DNA of 64,000 nt from Intestinibacter sp964449895 (GTDB lineage Bacteria > Bacillota > Clostridia > Peptostreptococcales > Peptostreptococcaceae). Where the stretch lies: assembly GCA_964449895.1 (NCBI GenBank), contig CAYVBY010000012.1, forward strand, positions 7,177-71,176, in the 5' to 3' direction. Below are positions 8,529-17,709 of the stretch, one piece after another. The notes below the pieces were generated by a model that saw nothing but the letters and a program-made list of their open reading frames with translations, searched no databases and was not told where the DNA came from. The first letter of the stretch is position 1; the number at the start of each line of letters is the position of its first letter. The translations under genes and the position numbers were made by a program.

Positions 8529-9209
8529 TTAGATACAATATACAATTATTGTTCCTACTAAAAACCCTATTATACAAAAAAAATTTTTGGTTCTTGGTAA
8601 AATTTCTTCTAATACAACATAAAACATAGTTCCTGCTGCAATTGATAAAAAAATTCCTATTAAAGAAGTGAAGCTTCTTGCAAAATATACTCCTAAAAAA
8701 CTCCCTATTCCCATAGGAACACCTGCTATAACTGTATATAATATAATTTTACTCGTTTTCATTTTTGTTCCAGATAAAGTTAAAGCTGTAGCTAATCCTT
8801 CTGGAATATTATGTATACCTATCACCAACGCCAATGTAAGTCCTAAATACTCAGTCGATACAAAAGATGACCCTATTGCCAAACCTTCAGGCAAATTATG
8901 TAACATTATGCTTATAAATATTAAAAAGCCTGCTTTTTCATCTTTAGAAATATTCAAATTTTCTTTTATTAGCATAGTTATTATAACCCCTAAAAAAGTA
9001 GAAATTACAGTTATCCATATTCCCTTGAGTTCTATTGCCTCTTTCATCAAGTCAAAGACTACTACAGCAAGCATTATACCACCAGATAGTCCCATAAAGA
9101 AATCTATGTATTTATCAACTTTTTTCTTAAAAATAGCAGCTAATACTCCGCCTAATCCTGTACCTACAACTCCTGCCAGCAAACCAATCAAAGTTACTTT
9201 TAAAATCAT
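8529..9209 (-). CDS. ZIP family divalent metal transporter
   Basis: This is an inner-membrane carrier of zinc or a related divalent metal. The 226-residue protein has about eight hydrophobic helices and the two family metal-site motifs, HNLPEGLAIG in helix 4 and HNIPEGLATAL in helix 5. The ATG follows AAGGAGAAGG. It lies upstream of the Sua5-type gene with 19 bases between them, so they are probably co-transcribed. Metal specificity cannot be read from the sequence. Confidence 0.88.
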   Translation of the reverse strand: MILKVTLIGLLAGVVGTGLGGVLAAIFKKKVDKYIDFFMGLSGGIMLAVVVFDLMKEAIELKGIWITVISTFLGVIITMLIKENLNISKDEKAGFLIFISIMLHNLPEGLAIGSSFVSTEYLGLTLALVIGIHNIPEGLATALTLSGTKMKTSKIILYTVIAGVPMGIGSFLGVYFARSFTSLIGIFLSIAAGTMFYVVLEEILPRTKNFFCIIGFLVGTIIVYCI

Positions 9210-9309
9210 AATACCTTCTCCTTAAATTTAATTTAATTAATTATATGTATTTTTTATATTTAAAATTAATATTTAAGATAGGTATTATAAAATTATCACT
9301 TACAAAAAA

Positions 9310-9335
9310 GCCAAATGACATAAAAATCATTTGGC
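9310..9335 (-). terminator. Intrinsic terminator after prfA
   Basis: A perfect 9-bp stem (GCCAAATGA with its complement), an 8-base loop, then TTTTTT on the minus strand directly after prfA. It closes the rho-to-prfA cluster. Confidence 0.85.
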
Positions 9336-9345
9336 AATGTTTATA

Positions 9346-10410
9346 TTATATAGCTGACATTTTCTTAGTTTGATCTTCTGTTATAAGAGCATCTATCATT
9401 TCATCTAAATCTCCATCTAGGAAAGATTCTAATTTATATAATGTTAGATTTATTCTATGGTCACTTACCCTTCCTTGTGGGAAATTGTAAGTTCTTATTC
9501 TTTCTGATCTATCTCCTGTACCAACTTGGCTTTTTCTTTCTGCTGCTATGTCATCATGTTGTTCTGCTAGCGCTTTATCATATAATCTAGCTTTTAATAC
9601 TTTCATAGCTTTTTCTTTATTTTTTAATTGAGATTTTTCATCTTGACAAGAAACAACTTCACCAGTTGGGATATGAGTTATTCTTACTGCTGAGTCAGTT
9701 GTATTAACGCATTGTCCACCATTTCCAGATGCTCTAAATACATCAATTCTTAAATCATTTGGATTAATTTCTACTTCTACATCTTCTACTTCTGGTAAAA
9801 CAGCTACTGTTGCTGTTGAAGTATGTATTCTACCACCTGATTCAGTTGAAGGTATTCTTTGAACTCTATGAACACCTGATTCATATTTAAGTCTAGAATA
9901 TGCGCCTTTACCTTTTATCATGAAAGAAACTTCTTTGTATCCACCTACACCAGTATCACTAGCACTTAAAAGTTCAGTTTTCCATCTTCTTCTTTCAGCA
10001 TATCTTGAGAACATTCTAAATAAGTCTCCAGCAAATAGAGCTGCTTCATCTCCACCTGCTCCACCTCTTATTTCAACTATAACGTTCTTTTCGTCATTTG
10101 GGTCTTTAGGTAATAATAATACTTTTAATTCATCTTCTATTGGTTCTACTTTATCTTCTAATTCAGATAATTCCATTTTTGCTAATTCTCTTAATTCTTC
10201 ATCAGATTCTTCTTCTAATATAGCTTTAGATTCTTTTATATTATCTGTTACTTCTTTGTATTCTCTGTATTTCATTACAATCGGTTCTAAATCGGCATGT
10301 TCTTTCATATATTTTTGCCATGTTTTTTGATCATTTATAACTTCTATATCGCTTATTTTTTCTGTAAGATCTTTATATTTATCTTCTAATACTTGCAGTT
10401 TGTTTAACAT
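9346..10410 (-). CDS. prfA: Peptide chain release factor 1
   Basis: RF1 recognises UAA and UAG stop codons and triggers peptidyl-tRNA hydrolysis. The 354-residue protein has the anticodon-like PST tripeptide at residues 187-189, typical of RF1 rather than RF2. The catalytic GGQ is at 231-233. It follows prmC by 12 bases; PrmC methylates that Gln, so the pairing is functional. Confidence 0.98.
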   Translation of the reverse strand: MLNKLQVLEDKYKDLTEKISDIEVINDQKTWQKYMKEHADLEPIVMKYREYKEVTDNIKESKAILEEESDEELRELAKMELSELEDKVEPIEDELKVLLLPKDPNDEKNVIVEIRGGAGGDEAALFAGDLFRMFSRYAERRRWKTELLSASDTGVGGYKEVSFMIKGKGAYSRLKYESGVHRVQRIPSTESGGRIHTSTATVAVLPEVEDVEVEINPNDLRIDVFRASGNGGQCVNTTDSAVRITHIPTGEVVSCQDEKSQLKNKEKAMKVLKARLYDKALAEQHDDIAAERKSQVGTGDRSERIRTYNFPQGRVSDHRINLTLYKLESFLDGDLDEMIDALITEDQTKKMSAI

Positions 10411-10422
10411 CGTTTCACCTTC

Positions 10423-11274
10423 CTATTTATTATAAAATCCTATTACTACTCTTTCAAAGCCTTGTAAGTCTTTTTTGGTATATATACCTTCAAAGCCATT
10501 TTGTTGCATAATTTTACTTACATCAGATGCTTGATCGTGTCCTACTTCGTAAGCTAATATTCCATTTGTTTTTAAAAATTCTCTAGATTCTTCTGTGATT
10601 TTTCTATAAAAATCAAGCCCATCATCTCCACCTTCTAAAGCATTGTAAGGTTCAAAATCTTTTACTTGTCTATCTAATCCTTCTATATCTTTTTTTCTTA
10701 TATAAGGAGGATTCGATACAATTATATCAAATTTTTGTTCTTTTGGTACATTTGAAAACACATCTGACTTAATAAAATCTATTCGCTCATCTACTTTATT
10801 AGAAATAGCATTTTTAGATGCTATTTCTAATGCAATATCAGAAATGTCCACTGATATAACATGCGATTTATCTAAATATTTTGCTAGGCTAACAGTAATT
10901 GCTCCAGAGCCTGTCCCTATATCTAAAATATTCAATCCTGTTTTATTATTACATATATTTATTAATTCTTCCACTAAAGTTTCTGTGTCTGGTCTAGGAA
11001 TTAATACTCCCTCTTTTACAAAAAAGTCCAAACCCATAAATTCTCTATTACCTATAATATAGGCAATTGGTCTTTCATTCAATCTATCTTTCATCATTTC
11101 TAAAAAATATTTTTCTTGTTCATCATCTAAAGACTTATCTAAGTTTAATCTGATGTACATAGAATCTACATCTCCCAATGCTTTTTTTAGAAGCATTTCT
11201 ACATCTAACCTAGGAGTATCACTAATATTTTCTAGCTGTTGGCAATATTTTATAATTATTTCTTTAATAGTCAT
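10423..11274 (-). CDS. prmC: Release factor glutamine methyltransferase
   Basis: This SAM-dependent enzyme N5-methylates the Gln of the GGQ motif in release factors. The 283-residue protein has an N-terminal helical domain (about 1-75), the SAM motif DIGTGSGA at 118-125 and the catalytic NPPY at 188-191. It lies directly before its substrate gene prfA and 10 bases after the DUF1385 gene, as in many Firmicutes. Confidence 0.96.
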   Translation of the reverse strand: MTIKEIIIKYCQQLENISDTPRLDVEMLLKKALGDVDSMYIRLNLDKSLDDEQEKYFLEMMKDRLNERPIAYIIGNREFMGLDFFVKEGVLIPRPDTETLVEELINICNNKTGLNILDIGTGSGAITVSLAKYLDKSHVISVDISDIALEIASKNAISNKVDERIDFIKSDVFSNVPKEQKFDIIVSNPPYIRKKDIEGLDRQVKDFEPYNALEGGDDGLDFYRKITEESREFLKTNGILAYEVGHDQASDVSKIMQQNGFEGIYTKKDLQGFERVVIGFYNK

Positions 11275-11284
11275 AAACTACCCC

Positions 11285-12193
11285 TTATTCTTCATTTAAT
11301 GCAGCTTTAAGTGCTGCTATTGCTACTTCTAATTGTTCATCATCTGGTTCATTTGTAGTTATTTTTTGCATCATCATTCCTGGATATGCGACAATTTTAC
11401 TAAAAATATTATTATATTTCCCAAGAAATTTTATTATTTCATAAGATATTCCAGCAACTATTGGAATACATATAAGTCTTATTCCCACTCTTAAAAGTGG
11501 ATTTGGCCATCCAAAGAATGAAAATAATATAATTGATATAAACATAACTATAAATAAAAAATTTGTACCACATCTAGGATGTAGTCTTCCAAATTTCCTT
11601 GCATTTTCAACAGTTAATTCTAAACCATTTTCATAACAATAAATTGATTTATGTTCAGCTCCATGATATTGGAAAACTCTTTTTATATCTGACATAAATG
11701 ATACACCTAACATATACAATACAAGTATAGTAACTCTAAGAATACCTTCTATTAAGTTAAGAACTATATGATTATCTATTATCTTTGCAAATAGACCTCC
11801 AATTCCTGTAGGTATTAATACAAAAAGTCCAATAGAAAGAATTAACGATAATATTAAAGATACAGCTATTATTGCATCATTTGCTTTTTCTTTAAATATT
11901 TTCTTTAAAAATCTATCTATTGCATCTTCTTCCTCATCTTCTAAAAAAAATTCAGAAGAAAAATTTAAACTTTTAATTCCACTTATCATAGTCTCGATTA
12001 AAATAAATCCACCTCTAAAAAAAGGTATTTTATGTATATTTTTATCTCTTATCCAGCTTTTTATTCTTTCTGTTTTGATTTCTATTTGTCCATCAGGCTT
12101 TCTAACAGCAATAGATCTTCTATCACCAGACTGCATCATTACACCCTCAATTACTGCTTGCCCTCCGACTTTGCCTAATCTTTCATTTTTCAT
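11285..12193 (-). CDS. DUF1385 membrane protein (prfA-associated)
   Basis: This 302-residue integral membrane protein belongs to the DUF1385 family, recognised from its start (LGKVGGQAVIEGVMMQSGDR), the central FQYHGAEHKSIYCYENG and GRLHPRCGTNFLF. Four or five hydrophobic segments lie between about residues 105 and 250. The family is regularly found beside rpmE, prmC and prfA in Firmicutes, but I know of no established function. Conserved His and Cys residues could bind metal, which is inference only. Confidence 0.85.
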   Translation of the reverse strand: MKNERLGKVGGQAVIEGVMMQSGDRRSIAVRKPDGQIEIKTERIKSWIRDKNIHKIPFFRGGFILIETMISGIKSLNFSSEFFLEDEEEDAIDRFLKKIFKEKANDAIIAVSLILSLILSIGLFVLIPTGIGGLFAKIIDNHIVLNLIEGILRVTILVLYMLGVSFMSDIKRVFQYHGAEHKSIYCYENGLELTVENARKFGRLHPRCGTNFLFIVMFISIILFSFFGWPNPLLRVGIRLICIPIVAGISYEIIKFLGKYNNIFSKIVAYPGMMMQKITTNEPDDEQLEVAIAALKAALNEE

Positions 12194-12321
12194 ATTATTC
12201 TCCTTAATATCAATTAAGCTTTTTCATACATTTAATATTATATCAAATTTATAATATTAAAAAAGGGAATGTTACAAAATAAAAAAACTTTTATTCTAGC
12301 ACACCCCTTATATCTGTAAAA

Positions 12322-12894
12322 TTATATTATTTGATGACATTTTCTACATCTAGCTTCATAACTTTCAACTGCACCTATTTTTATGATAGAATCATCTCTT
12401 TTAGCTGGTTTATTATCAATTAGTCTTTGAGTTCTAGTTGCAGGCTGACCACATACAGAACAAATAGCTTGTATTTTATCTACAAATTCCGCTACAGCTA
12501 ATAGTTTAGGAGTTGGTCCAAAAGGATCTCCTTTAAAATCCATATCTAGACCAGCGGCTATTACTCTTATTCCTCTATCAGCCAAATCTACAGCTATATC
12601 TACAATTTTTTCATCAAAGAATTGTACTTCATCTATTCCAACAACCTGAGTATCTTCTTTGATTATATCATATATCTCAGTTGAATTTTCTATAGCAATA
12701 CCATCTATACTTTCTCCACAATGAGATACTACATTATTTTTACTATATCTATTATCTATTTTGGGTTTAACAACAACTATATTTTGTTTTGCAATTTTAG
12801 CTCTTTTTAATCTTCTAATTAATTCTTCACTTTTTCCGCTATACATAGGACCTACTATAACCTCTATGTAGCCATGATTAACTGGTCTATACAT
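12322..12894 (-). CDS. tdk: Thymidine kinase
   Basis: This enzyme phosphorylates thymidine to dTMP for salvage. The 190-residue type II enzyme has the P-loop GPMYSGKS at residues 15-22, the DEVQFF motif, and a zinc ribbon (CSVC and CRKC) in the C-terminal half. The start is at MYRPVNHG, since the upstream in-frame TTG is part of the GGAGG ribosome binding site. A hairpin separates it from rpmE upstream. Confidence 0.95.
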   Translation of the reverse strand: MYRPVNHGYIEVIVGPMYSGKSEELIRRLKRAKIAKQNIVVVKPKIDNRYSKNNVVSHCGESIDGIAIENSTEIYDIIKEDTQVVGIDEVQFFDEKIVDIAVDLADRGIRVIAAGLDMDFKGDPFGPTPKLLAVAEFVDKIQAICSVCGQPATRTQRLIDNKPAKRDDSIIKIGAVESYEARCRKCHQII

Positions 12895-12927
12895 TTCATC
12901 CTCCAAAATAAGTCATAAAAATAAAAT

Positions 12928-12949
12928 AGGAGTTGGAAAACCAACCCCT
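12928..12949. terminator. Bidirectional-looking hairpin between rpmE and tdk
   Basis: A 9-bp GC-rich stem with one mismatch and an AAAA loop. T-rich tails follow on both strands: nine Ts on plus, and ATTTTATTTTT on minus. On the minus strand it lies 16 bases after rpmE, so it probably terminates or attenuates the rho-rpmE transcript before tdk. Confidence 0.7.
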
Positions 12950-12964
12950 GTTTTTTTTTGAATA

Positions 12965-13165
12965 TTATTCCATGTTGAATCTTTTTTTGAATTTGTCGAT
13001 TCTTCCACCTTTTTCTATATTCTTTTGTTTTCCTGTATAGAAAGGATGGCATTCAGAACAAATTTCAACTCTTATTTCGTCCTTAGTTGAACCAGCCATG
13101 AAAGTATTTCCACAAGCACAACGTACTTCTACTTCATTGTATTTTGGTTGTATATCTTTTTGCAT
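12965..13165 (-). CDS. rpmE: Ribosomal protein bL31
   Basis: This is the 66-residue large-subunit protein L31. It is the zinc-binding (C+) form, with CAC near residue 16 and CSEC near 37 supplying four cysteines, followed by the conserved HPFYTGKQ. The start is ATG (MQKDIQPKYN); an in-frame GTG three codons upstream lies inside the ribosome binding site. It follows rho, a common Firmicute pairing. Confidence 0.97.
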   Translation of the reverse strand: MQKDIQPKYNEVEVRCACGNTFMAGSTKDEIRVEICSECHPFYTGKQKNIEKGGRIDKFKKRFNME

Positions 13166-13325
13166 TATTGTCACCTCTTTTTTCTTTTATATTTTAAAAT
13201 TATTATACTAATTTTTTTAACTTCTTCCATATCAACTATAACATTATAACATATCTATTTTTAGGGTTCAAGCCTTTTTCTCACTCTTTAATTTTTATTA
13301 TTTTCCGTAATTTTTCTTAAATAAA

Positions 13326-14984
13326 TTAATTTTTATTTATACTATCTATAAATTCATCATTAGTTTTAGTTCTTTTTAATGCTTCTAATACACTATCAGT
13401 TACTTCTAGTAAAGAATTATTACTCATTTCTTTTCTTAATTTCCATAAAGCAGTTTTTTCTTTTTCTGATAATAATAAATCTTCTCTTCTTGTTCCAGAT
13501 TTATAAATGTCAACAGCTGGGAATATTCTCTTTTCAGCTAATTTTCTATCTAGATGTAATTCCATATTTCCTGTTCCTTTAAATTCTTCAAATATTACAT
13601 CATCCATTCTAGAACCTGTTTCGACTAAAGCTGTTGCAAGAATTGTAAGAGAACCACCTTGTCTTATATTTCTAGCAGCACCAAAGAATTTTTTAGGACC
13701 ATGAAGAGCTCCTGGATCTAAACCTCCTGATAAAGTTCTTCCTGTAGGAGAAATTGTCATATTATATGCTCTAGCAAGTCTAGTTATACTATCTAATAAT
13801 ATAACTACATCTTTACCATGCTCAACAAGTCTTTGAGCTCTATTTAAGACCATTTCTGCTACTTTTACATGATGACTTGAAACTTGATCAAATGTTGAGT
13901 ATATAACATCAGCATTTATAGATTCCTTCATATCAGTAACTTCTTCAGGTCTTTCATCTATTAATAATACTATTAATTCTACATTTGGATGATTTTTTAC
14001 TATACTATTTGCAACACTTTTTAAAAGAATAGTTTTTCCTGCTTTTGGTGGTGCAACAATTAAACCTCTTTGTCCTTTTCCTATTGGAGATATTAAATCT
14101 ATTAATCTAGTAGATATTTCATAAGGATTTTTTTCTAAAGTTAATCTCTCTTCTGGATATATAGGTGTTAAAGTTTCAAATGACTTTCTTTGTATTGAAG
14201 TTTCTGGATCTTCATCATTTATCTTTTGAACAAATAAAAGTGCTCTGAATTTTTCACCTGTTTTGGGATGTCTAGTAATACCTCTTATTTTATCTCCAGT
14301 TCTCATATTAAATCTTCTTATTTGTGAAGGCGATACATATACATCATTTTCTGTTGATAGATAATTAGAACCTCTTAAAAAACCAAATCCATCTGGTAAT
14401 ATTTCTAATACTCCCATTACTTCATCTTCTTTAGAAGTATTAAATTCATTAATTATTTTAGATTCTTCTACTACTTTAGGAATATAAGTTCCTTTTTGAT
14501 TATTCATATTATTATTTTTTTGTGTTTTTACATCGTTATTAATAGATTTGTTATCAATATTTTTATCATTTTTTTGAAATTTATTATAATTTCTTGGATT
14601 ATTAGTATTATTTGTAATATTATTTTTTATGTAATTTTTATTTTCGTATTTATTATTTTTATTATTCTCAGATTTATACGTAGTTTGTTTTAAATCTTCG
14701 ACATTATCTTGTGTATTATCATCTACTACAATATTATCCTCATCATCAATAGATTTTTCTATCTTTTTCATATCATTTATATTATCTTTTTTACCTTGAT
14801 CTTCTTTTTTTAATGTATTTTTTTCATTGTTTTTACTTTGATTTACATTGTCTTTTATTTTTTCAATTAATTCAGCTTTTTTGTATTTAGTAATTGATTT
14901 TATACCTAATACTTTAGCTAATTCTCTTAGCTGAGTTAAATTCATACTACTTAACTCATTTAAATTAATATTTTCTATATTCAA
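13326..14984 (-). CDS. rho: Transcription termination factor Rho with large Asn-rich insertion
   Basis: This is the hexameric RNA-dependent ATPase that terminates transcription. At 552 residues it is far longer than the roughly 420 of E. coli Rho. The order is the N-terminal Rho_N helical domain (1-45), a low-complexity Lys/Asp/Asn region (46-185), a cold-shock-like RNA-binding domain (about 186-260) and the ATPase. Walker A is APPKAGKT at 311-318, followed by VILLDSITR and the Q-loop LSGGLDPGALHGPKKFFG. By my count, residues 107-162 contain 24 Asn. Catalytic motifs look intact, so Rho should be active; the insertion is the odd part (see findings). Confidence 0.97.
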   Translation of the reverse strand: MNIENINLNELSSMNLTQLRELAKVLGIKSITKYKKAELIEKIKDNVNQSKNNEKNTLKKEDQGKKDNINDMKKIEKSIDDEDNIVVDDNTQDNVEDLKQTTYKSENNKNNKYENKNYIKNNITNNTNNPRNYNKFQKNDKNIDNKSINNDVKTQKNNNMNNQKGTYIPKVVEESKIINEFNTSKEDEVMGVLEILPDGFGFLRGSNYLSTENDVYVSPSQIRRFNMRTGDKIRGITRHPKTGEKFRALLFVQKINDEDPETSIQRKSFETLTPIYPEERLTLEKNPYEISTRLIDLISPIGKGQRGLIVAPPKAGKTILLKSVANSIVKNHPNVELIVLLIDERPEEVTDMKESINADVIYSTFDQVSSHHVKVAEMVLNRAQRLVEHGKDVVILLDSITRLARAYNMTISPTGRTLSGGLDPGALHGPKKFFGAARNIRQGGSLTILATALVETGSRMDDVIFEEFKGTGNMELHLDRKLAEKRIFPAVDIYKSGTRREDLLLSEKEKTALWKLRKEMSNNSLLEVTDSVLEALKRTKTNDEFIDSINKN

Positions 14985-15093
14985 AATAAACCTCCCTGCT
15001 TTTAATTATTTTATCATTATTACTTTTTTTGGAAACAAACGGTATGAAAAAGAAAAGATATTTATTTTAATTCGAACATACATTAATAATTTA

Positions 15094-15123
15094 ATAATAT
15101 CATCATTTTTATATTATGGTCAA
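15094..15123 (-). promoter_or_regulatory. Putative rho promoter
   Basis: TTGACC (15118-15123) and TATTAT (15094-15099) with 18-base spacing on the minus strand form a reasonable sigma-A promoter, about 110 bases before the rho ATG. The rest of the 14985-15278 gap is AT-rich, with only the glpX terminator recognisable. Confidence 0.45.
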
Positions 15124-15203
15124 TAAATAAAAATAAATCAAATTTCTATATTTAAAATCATAAACATATAATATTATTTCCTATTTAAAATTTTCTATGC
15201 AAA

Positions 15204-15252
15204 AAATAACCCATTATACTGTAATTTTATTTACAAGTATTAATGGATTATT
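15204..15252 (-). terminator. Intrinsic terminator after glpX
   Basis: The stem pairs AATAAYCCATTA-type arms with one bulge, encloses an AT-rich loop, and on the minus strand ends in TTATTTTTTG. It lies about 27 bases after the glpX stop codon and before the rho promoter. Confidence 0.65.
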
Positions 15253-15278
15253 TTTAAACTTTATTTATTATATATTTT

Positions 15279-16280
15279 TTATTCCATATTATATTTTTTC
15301 ATTAATTCTATTAATATTTCATTTTTGTCTAGGTTATGTATAGCTTCTACAAATCTTATAGTTCCTGTTTTTCCTCTCATTACTACAGATTCAGTTTTCG
15401 CCTTATTATTTCCTACATGGATTACACCTTTTAATAAATTTCCTTCTGTAATTCCTGTTGCTGCAAAGAATAAATCTTCTCCTTTAGCTAAGTCATCTAT
15501 AGTTAATTTTTTTGCTATATCTTCATCAGTAAATCCCATTTCATAACATCTATTTGTTTCTTGTTCACTTAATGGATAAATTTGAGCTTGCATATCTCCA
15601 CCCATACATTTTATAGCGGCTGCTGTTATTACACCTTCTGGGCCTCCACCGATTCCCATTAACATGTCAACACCTGTTTCATCAAAACAAGTCGCAATCC
15701 CTGCTGCAACATCTCCAGCATCAAACATTTTTATTTTGCATCCTAATTTTCTAGCTGGTTCGAATATGTAATTATGTCTTTCTCTATCTTGAACCATAAT
15801 TGTCATTTGAGTTGTTTTTTTACCTAGAGCTTTTGAAACATTTAATATGTTTTCTTCTACAGTTTTGTCTAAATCTATTACACCCTTTGCTTTTGGTCCT
15901 ACAACTATTTTTTTCATATAAGTATCTGGTGCATTTAATAAAGAACCTTTTTTACCCATAGCTATTACTGCTATAGCATTTGGAAGTCCTTTTGCTATTA
16001 ATGAAGTTCCATCAAGAGGATCTACTGCTATGTCAACTTCCATACAACCATCTTCCCCAGTTCCTACTTTCTCTCCTATATATAACATAGGAGCTTCATC
16101 AAGTTCTCCTTCACCAATTACAACTTCTCCTTTGATTTTAACTGATTCAAAAGCTCTTCTCATAGCTTCTACAGCTGCTCCATCAGCACCTTCTTTGTCT
16201 CCTCTTCCCATAAATTGTGATGATACTAATGCTGCTGCTTCTGTAACTCTTACAAGTTCTAAGGCTAAATTTCTATCCAT
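15279..16280 (-). CDS. glpX: Fructose-1,6-bisphosphatase class II
   Basis: This metal-dependent gluconeogenic phosphatase converts fructose-1,6-bisphosphate to fructose-6-phosphate. The 333-residue protein has GlpX hallmarks: EGELDEAPMLYIGE, the metal-site DIAVDPLDGT, and GIGGGPEGVITAAA. Length is normal. It is flanked by terminators on both sides, so it is probably monocistronic. A sedoheptulose-bisphosphatase side activity is known in the family but cannot be read here. Confidence 0.95.
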   Translation of the reverse strand: MDRNLALELVRVTEAAALVSSQFMGRGDKEGADGAAVEAMRRAFESVKIKGEVVIGEGELDEAPMLYIGEKVGTGEDGCMEVDIAVDPLDGTSLIAKGLPNAIAVIAMGKKGSLLNAPDTYMKKIVVGPKAKGVIDLDKTVEENILNVSKALGKKTTQMTIMVQDRERHNYIFEPARKLGCKIKMFDAGDVAAGIATCFDETGVDMLMGIGGGPEGVITAAAIKCMGGDMQAQIYPLSEQETNRCYEMGFTDEDIAKKLTIDDLAKGEDLFFAATGITEGNLLKGVIHVGNNKAKTESVVMRGKTGTIRFVEAIHNLDKNEILIELMKKYNME

Positions 16281-16470
16281 TTTCTTCTCCTTTTTATATT
16301 GTTTATACTTAATCTTTTAATTATAATATTCTAATTTGTATTTAATTTCTATATTCTTAATTTATTATTTATTATCAACACTAAATATTATACACTATTT
16401 ATATTTACTATTTACTATTTAATTTTCATAAATACGATTTCCTAATAAATTTTTATAAAAATACATATAA

Positions 16471-16506
16471 AAAAGAAGCTATTTCAAATTTAAAATAACT
16501 TCTTTT
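16471..16506 (-). terminator. Terminator after the DUF4044 gene
   Basis: A 10-bp stem (GAAGTTATTT type arms with one G-T wobble) with an 8-base AT loop and T-rich tails on both strands. It ends the galU-DUF4044 transcript and lies about 190 bases upstream of glpX. The rest of 16281-16470 shows no gene. Confidence 0.75.
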
Positions 16507-16529
16507 TTTTATAAAAACTTTTTATAAAT

Positions 16530-16640
16530 TTATAAGTACCATGAAATAACAGTTATTAAAGTACTTATACTTGTTATAACAAATATAGCTGCTATTCCAA
16601 TAGCTACTACTTTTGTAAATGTATTCGTTTTTTTAGCCAA
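16530..16640 (-). CDS. Tiny single-helix membrane protein, DUF4044-like
   Basis: This 36-residue reading frame encodes a Lys-rich start (MAKKTNTFTKV) and one hydrophobic helix (about residues 11-34). The start codon is TTG, preceded by AGAAGGAA at good spacing, and it sits 30 bases downstream of galU in the same direction. Size and layout (basic head, then one membrane helix) match the DUF4044 family of short Firmicute proteins, whose role I do not know. It is too short for routine gene calling. Confidence 0.7.
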   Translation of the reverse strand: MAKKTNTFTKVVAIGIAAIFVITSISTLITVISWYL

Positions 16641-16670
16641 TTTATTTCCTTCTTTCTAAATTTAACTTCT

Positions 16671-17603
16671 TTATTTGCTATCTTTACTTGATGTAATTTC
16701 TTTATCAACTGCAACTTCTTGATTATAAGATGGTAAACTACATACTTTATTTAAATATTTGATAAACGGTTCTCTAAGTTCTTCTCTTTTTAGAGCAAAA
16801 TCAACTGTTGCTTCTAAAAATCCTAACTTATCACCAACATCATATCTTCTTCCTTCAAATTCATATGCATACATAGCTTCTTTTTTAGATAAAGTTTTTA
16901 ATGCATCTGTTAATTGAACTTCTCCACCTTTACCTGGTTCTTGATTTTCAAGAATTTCAAAAATTTCAGGCGTTATTATATATCTGCCTAATATTGCCAT
17001 ATTAGAAGGTTGTTTACCTAACTCTGGTTTTTCAACTAAGTCTTTTACTTTATAAACCCTGTTTTCTATATGTTTTGCAGCAATTATGCCATATTTATTA
17101 GTATCTTCCTCTGGAACAGATTGTACACCTAAAATAGTTGTTCTATATTCCTCATAAGCAGACATCAATTGTTTTAGGCAAGGAACTTCATTGTCTACTA
17201 TGTCATCTCCTAGCATAACAGCAAAAGGCTCATCTCCTATGAAGCTTCTTGCACAATAGATAGCATCTCCTAATCCTCTAGGTTCTTTTTGTCTAATATA
17301 ATATATATTTATCATCTTAGATATATTTTGAACTATTTCTAATAAATCTTTTTTTCCTTTTTGTTCTAATTCCAATTCTAATTCTACAGATTTATCAAAA
17401 TGGTCTTCTATAGATTTTTTATTTTTACCGGTAATTATAAGTATTTCTTCTATTCCTGATTCAACAGCTTCTTCAATTATATATTGTAATGTTGGTTTGT
17501 CCACAATAGGTAACATCTCTTTTGGTTGTGCTTTTGTAGCTGGTAGAAATCTTGTTCCAAGTCCTGCTGCTGGTATTACAGCTTTTTTTATTTTCTTTTG
17601 CAT
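16671..17603 (-). CDS. galU: UTP-glucose-1-phosphate uridylyltransferase
   Basis: This enzyme makes UDP-glucose from UTP and glucose-1-phosphate for glycolipids and envelope polymers. The 310-residue protein starts with the nucleotidyltransferase motif AVIPAAGLGTRFLPATKA (residues 8-25), followed by PKEMLPIVDKP and VEKPELGKQPSNMAILGRYI. The ATG chosen follows GGAGGGAGAAGG; an ATG 33 bases upstream has no site. The DUF4044 gene follows it. Confidence 0.95.
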   Translation of the reverse strand: MQKKIKKAVIPAAGLGTRFLPATKAQPKEMLPIVDKPTLQYIIEEAVESGIEEILIITGKNKKSIEDHFDKSVELELELEQKGKKDLLEIVQNISKMINIYYIRQKEPRGLGDAIYCARSFIGDEPFAVMLGDDIVDNEVPCLKQLMSAYEEYRTTILGVQSVPEEDTNKYGIIAAKHIENRVYKVKDLVEKPELGKQPSNMAILGRYIITPEIFEILENQEPGKGGEVQLTDALKTLSKKEAMYAYEFEGRRYDVGDKLGFLEATVDFALKREELREPFIKYLNKVCSLPSYNQEVAVDKEITSSKDSK

Positions 17604-17709
17604 ATTACCTTCTCCCTCCAAAATTAAACTATACAAAAATAATTTTTCATGTATTATTTAACCATTAACATTTAAATATCATTCTACATTATAAATATAT
17701 TTTTGTCAC

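Noticed and set aside
8668..9225. 185-codon open frame on the plus strand opposite the ZIP transporter
   Set aside because: It mirrors a real membrane-protein gene; its composition (Pro/Ile/Lys) is typical of an antisense shadow and it lacks a good start site.
12864..13052. 62-residue minus-strand reading frame across rpmE and the hairpin
   Set aside because: It overlaps rpmE and tdk in another frame, has no ribosome binding site of its own and low-complexity content; it is a shadow.
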